64,000 nucleotides of DNA from assembly GCA_015143295.1 (NCBI GenBank), contig CM026568.1, forward strand, positions 20,280,607 to 20,344,606, read 5' to 3'. The first letter of the stretch is position 1. Each line of letters begins with the position of its first letter. The notes beneath the pieces were generated by a model. It did no database searches. It was not told the DNA's origin and saw only the letters and a list, made by a program, of their open reading frames with translations. Positions 22,455 to 36,700 of this stretch are shown one piece after another. The stretch is from Tetracentron sinense. Lineage: Eukaryota; Streptophyta; Magnoliopsida; Trochodendrales; Trochodendraceae. The translations under genes were made by a program, and so were the position numbers.

Positions 22455-25400
22455 GGGGACAATTTATTAAATGGTAGAGACAACTATAAGTATAAGAAAA
22501 GTTAAATTGTATTTCTTTTCTCATGTCTTTAATGACTAGACTCTTGTAAAAAGATGAAATTATCCTTAATTTTAGTGACTTTGATAATTAATATAAGAAT
22601 AAAAAAAGTATTGGTGAATGATATACCAAGTTCACTAGCACAGTTCAAAAAAAAAAAAAAAAACTAGCACAGTGAACGTTAGCAACACTATATTATTTTG
22701 ATGTGCACATAAAATTATTCTATGAATTTATAGTTTGGTAATTTAGTTTCTAAAATTGAATGTATTTTTATTTTATTTTGAGCATGAAATTTTATGAATT
22801 AATGATACAGTCATTAAATTTTAAATTTGGAGTATAGTAATCAAATTGTTGGGGGTGTGCCTAGCACCACCCGTTTATTATTTACTTGTGGTGCAATATT
22901 GTATGATACATCATTCAATGTGTAATACAAATATACATGGGAAAACCTCTATATGGGACCTCTATTTTGACCCCCCCCCCCAAAAAAAAAAAAAAAAAAG
23001 ATCCTTTTTTAGCTTCTTATTTTTGTAGGTTCACACACATGTATAGATGATGCACATGTGTGAGGTGTAATGACAAAAAATACTATTGAGTCATCACGTG
23101 TCATTTAGTGGTCAAAGAGAGCTATGTACGTAGCCATGTAGGACATTATGGGATATACTTGAGTCTAAAACTTAGGGTGTAGACTCTGAGCAAGTGTACA
23201 CACAAATTTCAAGCGTCTTTTGATGATTGACATCTTAAACCTTTGCGGTTAGATTACCTCCATTATTTTATGTGAGAGACTATCCTTCCAATCCGAGTAA
23301 ACCCGGATTGTTAATTACCTTTCTGATTTAGGGAAGAACCTCTGATTAAGAAGAAAAATTAAAAAATAACAAATATTTGAATAAAATATTTGTATTTATT
23401 CAATGAGGTTGTCCAAATCTCATATAGGCGTTACAGGATACCTCATAGAAGTCTTTGTGTCAAGAAAAGAAAAAAGAAAAAAAGATGACCATATTTAGGG
23501 GTTCACTGGATATTTTCCATTGATGGAAGATCCTTTTTCTTCCTCCTTGGTTGTTGTTTCCCTGCAAAAGAAAAGAAAACTATTTTTCTCTCTCTTCTTT
23601 CTTTGAACTTTGTGATAAATTCTGTATTTTTTGATTTGTCTTCGTGCTCGTGGGAGTTTCTTGTAAGAAACTCCCTTTTTATATCGTTTTGAGAGTCCTT
23701 TTTAGACTCTCATTTGATTTCCTCATTTTTTGCAGGTAAAAAAAATCTCTCATTTTAAAGAAAGTCATCTGTCATTTGACAATTGGTTTTCCTTATTTTG
23801 GGAGAAATCTGGTAGGAATGGGAGTCTTTTTTTTTTAAGGACTCCAAATTGGTTTCCCTTTTTGGGGAACCTGGGAGGATAAAGTTTTCCTTTAAAAGAA
23901 TGAAGAGTTTTATTTTCCAAGAAAATGGGAGAGATTACTCTCCCTTTCGAATGGGGTGTCATATAACACTCTATTATTGGAGAAAAAGGGGAACTCTATC
24001 TTGCGATCCCCCAAAACTGGTAGAGAGTCCTTTTTTATCAGGGATTCTCCGTCACATGGCAGTCAGTATCTGATTGCTAGCTAGGAAAAGGCTGACCTCG
24101 GCCAGTCTACAAATTGAAGGGGTGAGACCATGGGTCTCACCCGTGGCCTAGGTCAGGTCCGAAGCATATTTGGGTTGCGGACCATGATCTAACCTTAGTT
24201 AGTCCGCAGACCAAGACAGGGTGAGACCATGGGTCTAGCCTTTGGTCTGGGTTGAGTCTTTGACTATGTATGGTCACAAACTGGGCTAGTTATTGACTAG
24301 CCAGCGGATGGACTCATAGAATCTGTCTGCAGAGCTTAAGTGAGGGTCTGCCTATAAGGGCAAACCCTAACTACATGTCAGTCCCCTAAGGACTGACACA
24401 AAGGGGTGTCTGCAGGGCATTATTGTCCTACCAATATTAAATGCTTGGCGAACTGATAGTTAGCCAGCCCTTGGCCAGTTGGCGTACGTGCCTTTGACAC
24501 ATACATTGCTCAACCGCCCATTCTATGGGTGGTGATCGGGTGCAGACAGGTGCATGGTGCACTCGTCCTGCGGACAATGAGATTTCACTGCCCACAGCAA
24601 GTATCGTTAAATTGGAATCTAAAGCTCTTAATTATATCTCTACACACATCTCATGTGAGGCGAAATCTAAGGCATGGTTGCTCATAAGAAGAAAATGGAA
24701 TGAGGCACGCGTGCCTTATTTCTCATTTCTTATTTCCTAATGATATTTTGAACCTCACTTCCTGCTTCTTGTTTTCGTAACTATGGTTGGATGTGTTTGT
24801 CATGGCTCTATTCTCTGAAACCTTAGATGATAACACTTGATTCCAAATGATCATTTGGGATGTAAATTGCAGATGGAGACTAGTTTAGAGGAAAGGTTCT
24901 GAAATAATAAGTCAAATGAGTTCTGTTGGATTAAGGCATTGCTTTCTTGATAATGGAAGGATGAGAAATAGAAAGTGAGTAACATTTTAAAAAAAAAAAA
25001 AATTTTAAGTGAGTATTATTAAACGTTGATGAAACGCGTAAAGCCCTAGATTTTTTGTTTATTCTTTTGAGTGTTGTGAACATCTTAGATATCTCTGCTT
25101 TTGAGTTGTGTGGGTTGTGGTGTGTGTGTGTTGTATTCTATCTTTTGTCAAAAAAAGAACTAATAATCCATGAACAAAGTGAGAGGGTGGATTAAACGAG
25201 CAGAGAAATAAAAGAATTTGTATAATCTCTCCTTCTATGGACCATAATGGAAATAAGGGTGAATGGGTTTGTTTGGTTGGGTGTTTTTTGGAGGGGAGTT
25301 TGTTTCCTTTTTAAAATGGGATAATCAATAAGTGGTCCATGCTGATTAGCCTGCTTTTTAAAATAACCACATCCTTGCATGAATTTGTCAATACATTTTT

Positions 25401-25704
25401 ATTTGATACATTAAAATCAAGTAAAAAAGGATGTATCCTTGCTGGGTTGAACAATTCAAATGCATTATAGGTTTGTCTTAACAGTAGAACTATCTATTAT
25501 GATGATGCATTTGTATAATTTTTTGTTGGAAATGTTACGCAACTTTTATTCAATTTGTTCTTGTAAATTAGATTTGTGCATGCATGTTCTGATTTTAACA
25601 ACTTTCTTTCCTTTCATTGTTATTTTTGGTCTAACTCTGTTGGGTATGGTATCCGGAGTGGAGGCCCAACATGCAGGGGATGGTGTGGGTTAATTTGATT
25701 TTTT

Positions 25705-26109
25705 ATGTGTGGATTTGGTTCTCTGTTCTTATATTTCTATGACATAAAGCTCCTATGGTCAATGCCAGAATCCAGCCATTATTGTTGGTGCCGGTTCTTT
25801 GAATACAAGGATAAGGACTTGATTTTCTACGCATTTGAAACCATAACCAAAGCTTGGAAGGGCCTACGACCCGACAGGAACGGCCTTAATGTGTTGCTAT
25901 TCAGTGCTGCCCAAGCTGAGGTGCTTGACATTGGCCTCCTGCTGGAATCTGGCAACAGTATTGAGTCTGCAAAGTTCTTATATCTTATGGGTATCGATGA
26001 CACGAACTTAGAGAAGATCCGTGGAGACACATTTTTTTTATTATCTATGAGGGACATCATTAGTCGGAGAGTCTACCGTGCGAAAGTCATCTTCCCTGCA
26101 TCAGCATAA
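25705..26109 (+). pseudogene. Unidentified gene fragment, longer frame (copy B)
   Basis: A 134-codon frame from an ATG at 25705 to a TAA followed by an A-run. The product has no signal peptide or motif that I recognise. The last 100 residues look like natural protein, with GLRPDRNGLNVLLFSAAQAE followed by a predicted helical stretch. I cannot assign a family. The sequence around 25705 could be an intron 3' end rather than a true start. Copy A has the same region with a one-base deletion near 5750. It may be a remnant exon, a captured fragment or a small functional gene; the lack of recognisable flanking exons favours a remnant. Confidence 0.4.
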
Positions 26110-29100
26110 AAAAAAAAAAGAGAGAAGGAACTTATGAAAATACAAAAGGGTTCAGCAGCTTACATTGCCTGTTGTCCCCACTGTTGATGATGCTAGGGAT
26201 AATTAGAAGATAATAAGGGAACTATCAGAAGCAATGATTAAAAATACGGTTTCGAGAGACATATAGGTTTCGTGTATCGGTCCAAACCGAAACCTATACG
26301 TATTGGTTTCGTATTGGTTTCGGACGATACAAATCGAATGAGTTATAAGAACCAAATTTATCAAATATAAAATCATGGGAAGTGACTCAAAGTAGCAAAC
26401 ACAATTACAATTTCACAATAAATGACAATATAAATACCTAATATACAATACATGTTGTCCCTTTTTTATCAGCATTAATATCGTGCAAGGGGCTACCGAA
26501 ACCAATACATATCGTCCATTTTGTATCGGTTTTGACGATTTTTATTTCCATGATCGGAAGTGGCCGAAATTCGACTGCCTTTTGGGATTGACTGGTCTGC
26601 ACCAAGACAATAGCACCAAACCTCTTGCATATGGACAAAAGAGAGCCAACAACAGTTTCTGCTGGATTGAAACCTGAATTCTGCCATTAGATGTATGTGC
26701 AGTGTGTTACAGCCAAAGAAGTGAGAACATTAGATTGCTCTGGCCTTAATCAAGGTATATATTTGCTTCTTACCCCACAAGATCTTTTTCTATCTGTGTA
26801 AGGGACTCGGAATACTAAACCATATTTTGCAGCGGCATTAGGGAATTGTTATGGCTTCCTGAGTTGCAATTGCTATCCTTATGATTTTTTTTTTGTTTGT
26901 ATTTTTTTCCTTCCAGGTATTCAGTAAGGCTCATGGTATAGTCAGTGTTTCTAATCATTCAGGTATGCAGACTGAGTGCTATCAAAGGTACAACTTGGGC
27001 AGGTAGAAATGGCTAAAGGCATCTTGATAATGGCTTTTCATCACTTACTGAAAGGAAAGAAAAACAAAATAGTGGTGTTCTGTCAAATGTATCTGTTTTT
27101 GGTTCCAATTCGCCATTGTAGGAATGATGCTGTGAATCTCACCTATATAAACTGTTTTTATTGGAATTCCACCCTGTGACCCACTAGCACCCTCACCAAC
27201 TAACTGCTGATCAATCTCTGTTGCCAAAAAAAAACATGCATTTACATTATGAAAAGGGGACATCCTGTTTGAATTGAAGATGATATCTGGTGATGTCGAG
27301 GTAGTAGTCTATACATCCAACGTGGTAATTGATTGAATGTACCAGACGGGGTCTGCATATTGTCCTTGCATTCAAACGACTGAATGGATGGTTGTCCATT
27401 CATGATTTTTAGTTCATTTGATATCTATAGTCTAATGGAGACCTTGCTTATAAGAGTAGTGGCAAAATAAAAGTGGGATGCTTAATCCTCTAGCATGTCC
27501 TTAAATCCAATCATACGCATTTCTGATTAAGTACTAATTCATGGCCTAATATCTCACATCCTCCTTTGTGGCGAAACGATCTCTTTATAAATCAAAGACA
27601 AGACTCCACTCGAAATATTAGTGGGGAAACAGCTTGCCCACCACAAGTTACTTGATGCTAAGTGGCCAACCATCGCATCGCGTGGAAGGGGGGGAGGGAG
27701 GGGGGGGGGGGGGGGGTCACGATTTAAGTCGCTGCGCCGCCCTTGCCGTGATCGCGTTTTCGAGTATGATCCAACTGGTAGTATGTCCCATCCACTTCTC
27801 TAAGTCTAGTCGAGGAGGAGGGCTCACACATGAGTCAAGAAGTGGTCATGGGGCGAGGCTCAGCTCCCATTGTCACACATATGGGTTGGTGTAAGAAGTG
27901 GGCATGGCTCAAGATAGAATCTAGCGGTGTCAATGGGCAAAATTCGAGCATCAAAAACCTCTTTAAACGGGATAAGCTTATTCAGCATTACAAAAATTTA
28001 GGCCCTAGCCCGGCCCATTGACCCTCCTAATAAGACTCATCAAACATCCCCGGTGTGCTCAATTGAGTCAAATTAGATTGAGGCTCAAAACACTTTCTTT
28101 AATGTTGAGGAAATTAGGGTTCCATTTTCGTCATTTTTAATGCCGCTGCTCGAAAGAGCAACCCACACGGAGGTGGAGGCGGAGGCAGCGTAGTTGGTGA
28201 TGACGTATGGATGATGCACCGCCTGAGCGAATTAACCTCTTGATAAGATGACACATGTCGAAAATTGATTGGTGGACTTGGAAGCTAATCCACTTAGAAA
28301 GTGGAATGATAGATTAATGCATGTCTTTGTGGGTTTAAAGGGTCGTTTGTAATTTCTATCTCTTTATACTCCCAAGAGTCACATTTGCTAATAAATGACT
28401 TTTTGAGCCAAATGAGCTCTTACCCTTGCATTGCATATGATGACAATATTTTTGTCAAACTCCACGCCTACGGTCTGGTAAGGCAAAGTGAAAGTGGTGG
28501 TAGTAGTGGAGATCTACAACCAACCCATTTCATTTGATTTTTTATTTCTTTAAATAGTCATGCAAAGCTTAGGTCCCTAGTATGGAAAACTTTTGAATAT
28601 TTCAAAATAAACCGATCACTGATTTGATTTCTATATGAAAAATAGTTAACATACCGGAGATCACCATTAACCTATATCATTATTATTATTATTGGGAGAG
28701 TGCTGGCCATAGACACCATGGGGCCTTAGACATGCCTTTCTTTGCAAAAACGTACAAATAGGTAGGGTGAGGCACACACCCATTGTTTTGTCATTTTGTC
28801 AAAAATAGGGGCGTCTAAGGTCCCACCTCTAAGACTTACACAATCCCTTTTTTTTTTGGAATAAGTCTCTCGGGCTGTGGAGATCCCTCATACCACACAA
28901 CCGGTTAAGTCAGGATACATCCCGAATGGTGGCCAACAAGGGGAAGCGACTAAGACCTCTGCTTCTTGAGACATGGTCTTGGCCACTATCCCAATCCCAG
29001 AGTTTGAATCATCTCAAGCACTTGCTTGAAACTCTCATGCAATCACAATTTGTTTTGTTGTTTTCTAAAATTCTAATTGAATTAATATTATTTTTATGAA

Positions 29101-29124
29101 TTATTATGCTAACCCTATGAATTA

Positions 29125-29507
29125 GGAGCCAAATCATCTCCAGTGATAACCGGATTTGGCAAATCCAGTTATCACCCCTAGAGGTGACCATGTGTCTCCT
29201 TTGACACTCCTTAACCGCGGGTAAGGTTCACCCACCCCTAGGGTTCACCCACCTATTTTTGTTTTAATATTAATTTTTTTAAAATTAAAAAACTGTTTTT
29301 AATATTAAAAAAACTCTAAAAACAGTTTTTTAATTTTAAAAAAAAGAATTAATATTTTTTAAAAAAATACCAAAATTAGGTGGGTGAACCCTAGGGGTGG
29401 GTGAGCCTTACCCATGGTTAAGGGGTGTCAAAGGAGACACGTGGTGACCTCTAGGGGTGATAACCGGATTTGCCAAATTCAGTTATCACCGTAGAGGATT
29501 TGACTCC
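29125..29507. mobile_element. Fold-back MITE, 383 bp (copy B)
   Basis: Same element as 8933-9313, flanked by TATGAATTA at 29116-29124 and 29508-29516. Its arms match each other slightly better here; for instance GATAACCGGATTTG is intact in the right arm, where copy A lacks a G. Confidence 0.8.
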
Positions 29508-32442
29508 TATGAATTAATGTTGACCAATTAGAGTTAATTAGACATAACAAGTGACCCGTGTATGTTTAATAGGCTTCTTTAAAGCATATCCTTGAGAAGA
29601 TTTAGGATATGTTTGGAAACTCTATTTGAATATATTAAATTCTTAAAAATAAATTCAAAAGAATAAGCTCTATAATTTTTCAGATTTTGATCGATTGTTA
29701 ACAATCTAAAAATTCCTCTAATTTGAAAAAATATGTTTGCTAAAACCACTTATTCCTTCGATTTTAAGAGTTTGTTTGAAGGATAACGACAGTCATTTAG
29801 AATGCAAATACATGGCCTTCAGTTCTTAAAAGAAGAGACCGATTGGTTCGCTTCAAACTTTCTTCTTGCATCTCTCTAGATCTCCCTCACACTGATCTTA
29901 AGTACCACCCCAACAACACTGCCAAAGTCACCAGCATTCCCATCATGCTTATAATATTCCAGTTGACATTCCATTGTGCCTATGTCTAAGTATTGCAGCC
30001 ACCACAATCTGGTGCAAACTACTAATTGTCGTGCACTCAATACCCACCAAAAATTTAGGGTTTTTACAGTAGTAGCAGTAGAAGTAGGAGGAAGGAAACC
30101 GGGCTTGATGGTCGGAGCTCCAACAAAGACGGTCTTCCCTTCTTCGGCAACCACACAAGATGGGAGAGAGGCAATCAAGATAGAGATTGGAACGAAATTT
30201 GGGGATTTATACCAGGAAATATATTTATTAGTATGCAAATTGTTTAAGGGTAAACTGACCAAAACATCTCTGCCGATGGTCCAATGTCTACTTCTAAAAA
30301 AAAAAAAGTAGCCCCCTTGCTTCTTATGAGACTAGCGGGTGACACGTGCAATGCACGTGAGAGAGAGGGGAAGGAGTTAACCATAGTTAAAAAGAGTTAA
30401 AAGGGACACGTGTTAACCTACGAGAGCTATTGAACTCGCTAGTGGCACGTACGATGCACGTGAGAGTGAAGGGATGGAGTTAACCACAATTAATAGGAGT
30501 TAAAAGGGATACATGTTAACCCGCGGGTGCAATTGAACTCTTCCCGAGTTCAATCATGATTGGCTGTGATTCTATTTAAATAGATAGATGAGCAAGGGTT
30601 AGTTTAGGAATTAAAGAAAAACATTAAATCAACGGCAAGGGATAGTTTGGAAATTAAAGTAAAACATTAAATCAACGTTTTGTTCTTTTATAAGGGTAGT
30701 TTGAAAATTTTGAAAAAATCATCTACGCATGCCTCTCGCATTATACTAGTAAAGATCAAAGGTTTTACCTCCGCTTCTAAACTCTTTAGACGTGCAAATA
30801 TAATGTTATCAAACACTCTAAACTCCAAAAAGCACTAATGCTCAAAAAAGCTCTAATTATTTAGAGATGTCAAACGCGACCTATTATAGTACTATTATCA
30901 TTATTGGTGGTGGTGTTGTTGGTATTATTAAGAGAGCACTAAGCCTTATCCAAAAACATATAAAAGTAAAATCTAACCAAGATGTGCTATATACCATGGA
31001 AAAGTTTGCTTTGGGCCAATGTCCTAAATTCTTTGCAGGACCCCACCTTTTAAGCCTTAATGTGGATTACATGGCCAATTCAAACAATCCATTGATGGGA
31101 ATGTTAATCTTAATTGTCTATATTTATACTCGCTCTTAAATTGACAATAAGATAAATTAATTTTGAAAGGTCTCATTTAAAGTGCTTAAAGTGATTTGTC
31201 TTATTATCTCTTTATAGACTATTACGAATGCAATTAAAGTTAGCATTCTCCCCATATGATAGGTGGCCCTGTAGATCAACCATGTTTATGGTTTTCTTAG
31301 CCATGTCAATCTTATAATCTATTGTTTATTAGATGCCAATTTCTTAACATAAACTTAATGACGGAGTCACAACTTAAATGATCGGATCTTAAATCTAAGG
31401 CATATAAATAACTAAAATTAATAAACATACTCATACATGCCATTAAAGACCAAATTTTTATTTTATTTTAAGCTACTTCTTGGGTTGAGTTGGTTGCTTC
31501 TTCTTCCTTAGGTTTACTTCTTCTTGAGCTCTTTCCTCATGTTAGCACTTTGATGGGAGCTTAGGGAAGGGAGAATTGAGACCAATACTCCATAGTGCCT
31601 ATAACTTTAGTGATCCTCTCCCATCTAGAAATCAAAATCTACACAGTTTAACAATAATCATGTTTCTTAAGCAATTTGATACTATGTATCTAGGCTAACT
31701 CACCTAAATGATAATCATGCTTTATTTGGACTTAAATATGTATGCGCTCTAGTGGACTGTTTCTATGAATCTATGAAAACACAAAAATGTGATTATTGCT
31801 AGGCCACCATAGGGAAAAACTCAACTTTCTTACACCTTGTTTACAACTATCATTATTATAGATTGCAATACTTTATTTTATTTTTTTCTAAAAAGACTTT
31901 TATGAATCAAAACTTTGAAAAAGGACAACAATTTGGCAACTCTAGTTTAAAAAAAAAGGTCAACATAGAGCAAGCACTTTTTTTTGGGGGGGGGAGGGGT
32001 ACATTATCACAACTATTACTGTAATATGTAATACGACTGAGACTCATTGTTGGTAATATCCGAAACAAAGGGTTTTCGGACTATGGTGTTTAGTCATGTC
32101 TAGCATAAATCTTTCGAAAAATCTACTAACCAACTAGATACTATTAACTGACTAGATTTCCCATGGAGCGAGTTAGGGCTCATATGCTCAACTAATGGTC
32201 TAGATGCATATGTGCCTGATCAAGCTAGAGATCTTTATTGTTTCAAACTCGAAACCCTTGTGCTTCATTTAGAAGCACTTGTAGTCTTTTACAAAAGAGT
32301 CCAACTTTTACTCGTCTCTCTTCTAATAATAACCCTATATTTTAAATCCGATACGTGTACTTAAAAATAAATAAAAAATTGAACAGTATGGTCCAAAACA
32401 TTCATTATGAACTCATTGGGACAAATGAATGGAACATGTATC

Positions 32443-32846
32443 TGTAAGATTTTCTATAAGGTTTATGGTCTTGGCGATGTTCATGGTCCAAACCCGGATA
32501 AAGTCTACTCCAATTAAGGTTTCAATTGTAGCCAAACAGTGGTGTTTTATGCATTAATTAAGTATATCGGGTTATAAGGATGGTCTATAATCTCCTTGAT
32601 GGGTTAGGACTCTAATGACCTAAACCCTAAGTATATATAATACATATAGGCTACGGTCTCAGATCCAACTCCTAAGAAAGCCTGCAGAAAAGTATCTTCC
32701 TCATCGAGAGCTAAGGAGTCATGGAATTTGAAGACCGTGTACTTCATCGTCATCGACAATTAAAGTTTTTCCTCTCTACTTTCAATGGCCGACACAGGTA
32801 TGTGATTCTTGAATTTTTGATTGGCTAGATCTAATAAAGTATAACA
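32443..32846 (+). repeat. 5' LTR of the LARD-like element
   Basis: 404 bp, TG...CA ends. It is followed after two bases by the initiator-Met tRNA primer-binding site. Confidence 0.93.
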
Positions 32847-33643
32847 TGTGGTATCAGAGCCTAGGGTGCTCAATCAAGTTCAAGAATGCATAAAGTTATT
32901 TATATTAATTTTTTTAATAGGATTTACATTGATTTTTCTGATTAAATTTATTCAATTTTGTACAAGATTTTATAGGTTTTCTGGCGAAAACTCATCGCTG
33001 GAGAACCATGGTCGGCCATCCTATGTGGCGTTATTATGTGGTTGATTTTTGGATTCACTGTTTCAATTTTAGGGTTTTAAAATAAAGCGTTTCAGATCTG
33101 TATACATGGAGGTTTATCAAAAAAAATGGGCGGTTTTCTCAGTTTCCCGGCAATAACGCCCTATCCAGCGTGCAGATACCGTCCCCGATGGTCTTAGATG
33201 ATTCTCCCCAATCTAGAGGTCTTCCTCAATCGGATCTGAGACTGGGAAGAGAAGAAATCAATTTTTGAATAAATAAAGGTTTGTTTTCGGTTTTCCGGCG
33301 ATATAACCGTTACCGGTGACCGGAAGTTGTATCGGGGAGTGCCATCAGAGTCCCCTCTTTCCGGCGATTCCAACGGAACCAACCCCAACAATTTTGGTGG
33401 CCTGAAGGTGGGTTAATAGGGTGGTTCCCGAAGGGGTTCTGTAAATCCTGATTTTTTTATAAAAAAAAAAACCGACTTGGGAAGAAGATGAATAGTTCCG
33501 AGTCATTCGGATCCAGATCTTGACCCGAACCGTATACTTGTCCAAACCCGTTTTACCGGACCGATCCCACCCAGCTCAACCAGACCGGATCGGGCGTTTG
33601 CTGTCGAACCGGTTTTCGTAAAACCGAAAGCCGCCGCCTGCAT

Positions 33644-33700
33644 GTCACGCGCTCTAGTATATGCGCGTCACGCGCTCCAGTATATGCGCGTCACGCGCTA
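33644..33700 (+). repeat. Short GC-rich tandem repeat in the element leader
   Basis: A 23-bp unit, GTCACGCGCT followed by (C/T)AGTATATGCGC, repeated about 2.5 times. In copy A (about 13455-13500) the repeat is disrupted. Confidence 0.75.
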
Positions 33701-36700
33701 TTTCGGACGCGCCCTGCTCGTGAAGCACACTCCAATGTCCCATTGTTGTTGTCTGCGCGTTTCAGCGTATCAGACACGTTTTTTGCACGTGTCATGTGTC
33801 CCCTAGCCTATTTTTGGCCGTAGAACCTTATTCCAAGGTCAAATTAGTTAATTTTGCCTCTGTGCTAAGGTTATAAGGTATAAAGCATTATTTGGACTTA
33901 AATGTGAGGACCATTCTGGTTTTTCTGGAAATTTTAAAGAGCTCATTAAATTTAAAGTAACTCTTGGACCATCCCTAAAGTATTCTTTGTATATATCTGG
34001 GGTTTATTTCAGTTGATTGTGCATCTATAAAGACCTTTTGTGGCATTAAGTGCCTAATAGAGCTAATTTTCAATTCTAGACCTATTTTTATGCATATTCT
34101 AGTATCTGGGCACTCCGGAGAGATTTTATGGTTAATTAACCCTCTCAATTGTCTATAAAGTAACTTAATGCATAAATAAGATATGTTTGGTGATTGTTTA
34201 ATGAGCTTTAAGGTTTTCCTATTGATTTGGGAAAATGGATGAGCACATGATTAAGTTTCTTTGTGCATTCAGAATGACACCCAATATAGTTGTTAACTCT
34301 TACAGACTTCAGACACCTATTGATTGTACACTTTGATGAAATCTTTCGGATATAAAGTATTTTCCTAAACAAATTTTTAAGGGCTAAGACAAGTTTATTC
34401 ATGTTTCAACATATATGGGTATGACTATTTAGTATAATGTGAATAATATATTTTGTTCAACAAATTATTTGAAGTTCAAGGCCTTAAATGCATGATGATT
34501 TCTTGTATAAAACTGAATTTTTGTTTTTAAAATTCATGAATTGCATTATTGTTGTGTTTTCCAATCCATGTTTTACGTGTGCCTAATATGCATGTAAAGT
34601 TTTGGATGATACCCATAAAGATTTTGTAATATGTTATAATGTTAATTAATGCATGCTTATTTAAACAATCAATAATTTCTTGGGGTATGAAATTTTAGGC
34701 AACTCCCTATTTGGAACCAACCAAATTGAAATGGTCTTGTTAGTCACCAAAGTGGTCTCGATCAGGAAAATTTGGGTAACGTTCAAATGTGCATAATTGT
34801 ATGATTATTTCCTATATATATTGAAAATGGAGTGCTATAAGGTTTTGCGTTTGATTGTTATAGGGTGGTGATCAAGCCCAAAGGTGGGTCATCATCTTGT
34901 ACAATTCAAATGGAGCAAGAAGGTTGTTGTGACATTGCAGACTAGAGGAGTTTAGGCCCAAAAGTTTAAAGTTTTCAAAATTTGTAGTGTTCATGATCAA
35001 TTTGTCTTGTGGTGAAATTAATTCACCAAAGGAGATGAACTAATCGCATGTTGCCTTCTCGGCCCAAATGAGGGAGTGTGATAATGCAAATGACTATCTC
35101 ACTAGATGATGTATTTATTATTGCAGTCACTCTAGGTTGTCTGATTAATACCTCATCAGTCAGATATGTTTTTCCATCAATAAGAGCATGAAATAAGGAC
35201 AATGATTCATGCATAAGGATATTTAGATGCAAATTTTTATGTGAGCCTTTTAATTTATATAGAGCTATTAAGTCTTTTCTTACAGATAATTGTTACTCTA
35301 TGGGCACTGAATGTATCAGGTTAAGCTAACCTTAGGTAGTATGGACTAAGACTTAGTCATTTTAAGGATGAGAGTGAGAAATGTGTAATTATAGATAAGT
35401 TAAAGGTTAAGACTAAATATTAGGAATGAGAAATGTCAATAGACTGAGCTTGAAGACTGTGAATGGTCAATAACAAATTAAATGTTGTTTATGGAAGAAT
35501 TCCTAATATTATATAAGACATTATTTGATAAGGTGATAAGTTCAATTATTATATTATTTGTGAATCATAAGCGTTTATCTAAGTCAAATGAATTATATTT
35601 GATATGGTGGATTCGTTAGAGTTCATGAGAACATCCTAAATAAAGATTGCAAATATGAATTCATTAGGATAATGGTCAATATAAAGTTGATGTTGCAGTT
35701 TAGGTTTGGATCTCTTTATGTGTACTTTATCCAATCTATAATTAACTTAAAGTACATGAAAGGAAAATGATAAAGTATAAATATTTTACCTCATGTGGGT
35801 TAGAAAGAAAATGAACTATAGTTTTAAAGTATAAAAATCTCATAAAGTGATGAGTAACTAATCCTGATATGTTTTTGGGGCATCTAAATATGATGTTTCA
35901 TATTATTCATTGTGAATTAATCCTAAAACACTAATTCATATTTGTAATATCTTTGAGAGATTCATCAGAATCTAAATTATAAAAGATTGAGATAAATCAT
36001 TGGTAAATAAATATACATTAAATGTTAATACTCACATAGTTTATTAGATTTAAATCTGGTAAGGGAATCATTTCTTTATAAATTTGTTAATGCGTTATAT
36101 TATTATAATTCATGATTTGTAAAGTGGAAATACATTGACATTAAAATATAGTCTTTTAAGATTTCAATCTGAAGATTTGTTTGATAAGTTTAAGTAAAGA
36201 AAATTTAAAGGTTTCAATTAATTTCTCTACAAATAATGATAGAATGACCTACACATATATTTGTAATAATTTTTTCACTTTTCATGAGGTATAAAGATGT
36301 TTCATTAATCTATATATATAGATATCAAAAGTCTAGATTTTGCTTATAATCTATAAAGATAAAGTTCATAATCTTCTCAATAGAAAGATCTAAGTTGTGA
36401 AATACGACATAAAGTAAAGATTGAAGGTTGTTTATTTAATATCTTTAAGATTATGAGATAGTTAAAATGCTATGTAACTCAATCATTTAAGAACATAATG
36501 AACAATTAAAAGGGAAGTCCATGTTCCCAAAAGTCATGAACAATTATTCATTTATGTTAGAATTCATATAGGGAAATCTCTAAAGGCTACATTGTACATT
36601 TCAAATTAAGTTTCTCATAAAGCAATATTCAAGACACTATTAAGTTTCGAAAACGAGGAAAATTTTAAGAAATTAAGTTATCAGATATTCATAGAAAATC

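Larger units (their letters stand above)
21152..34238 (+). repeat. Segmental duplication, copy B (13.1 kb)
   Basis: Direct repeat of 932-14058. It starts immediately after the gypsy 3' LTR. Its right boundary with copy A lies inside the LARD-type element, which continues here to 38642. Because it carries the complete element and runs into the TPS and HAK genes, copy B is the one with the normal right-hand flank, while copy A has the normal left-hand flank (1-931). Confidence 0.95.
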
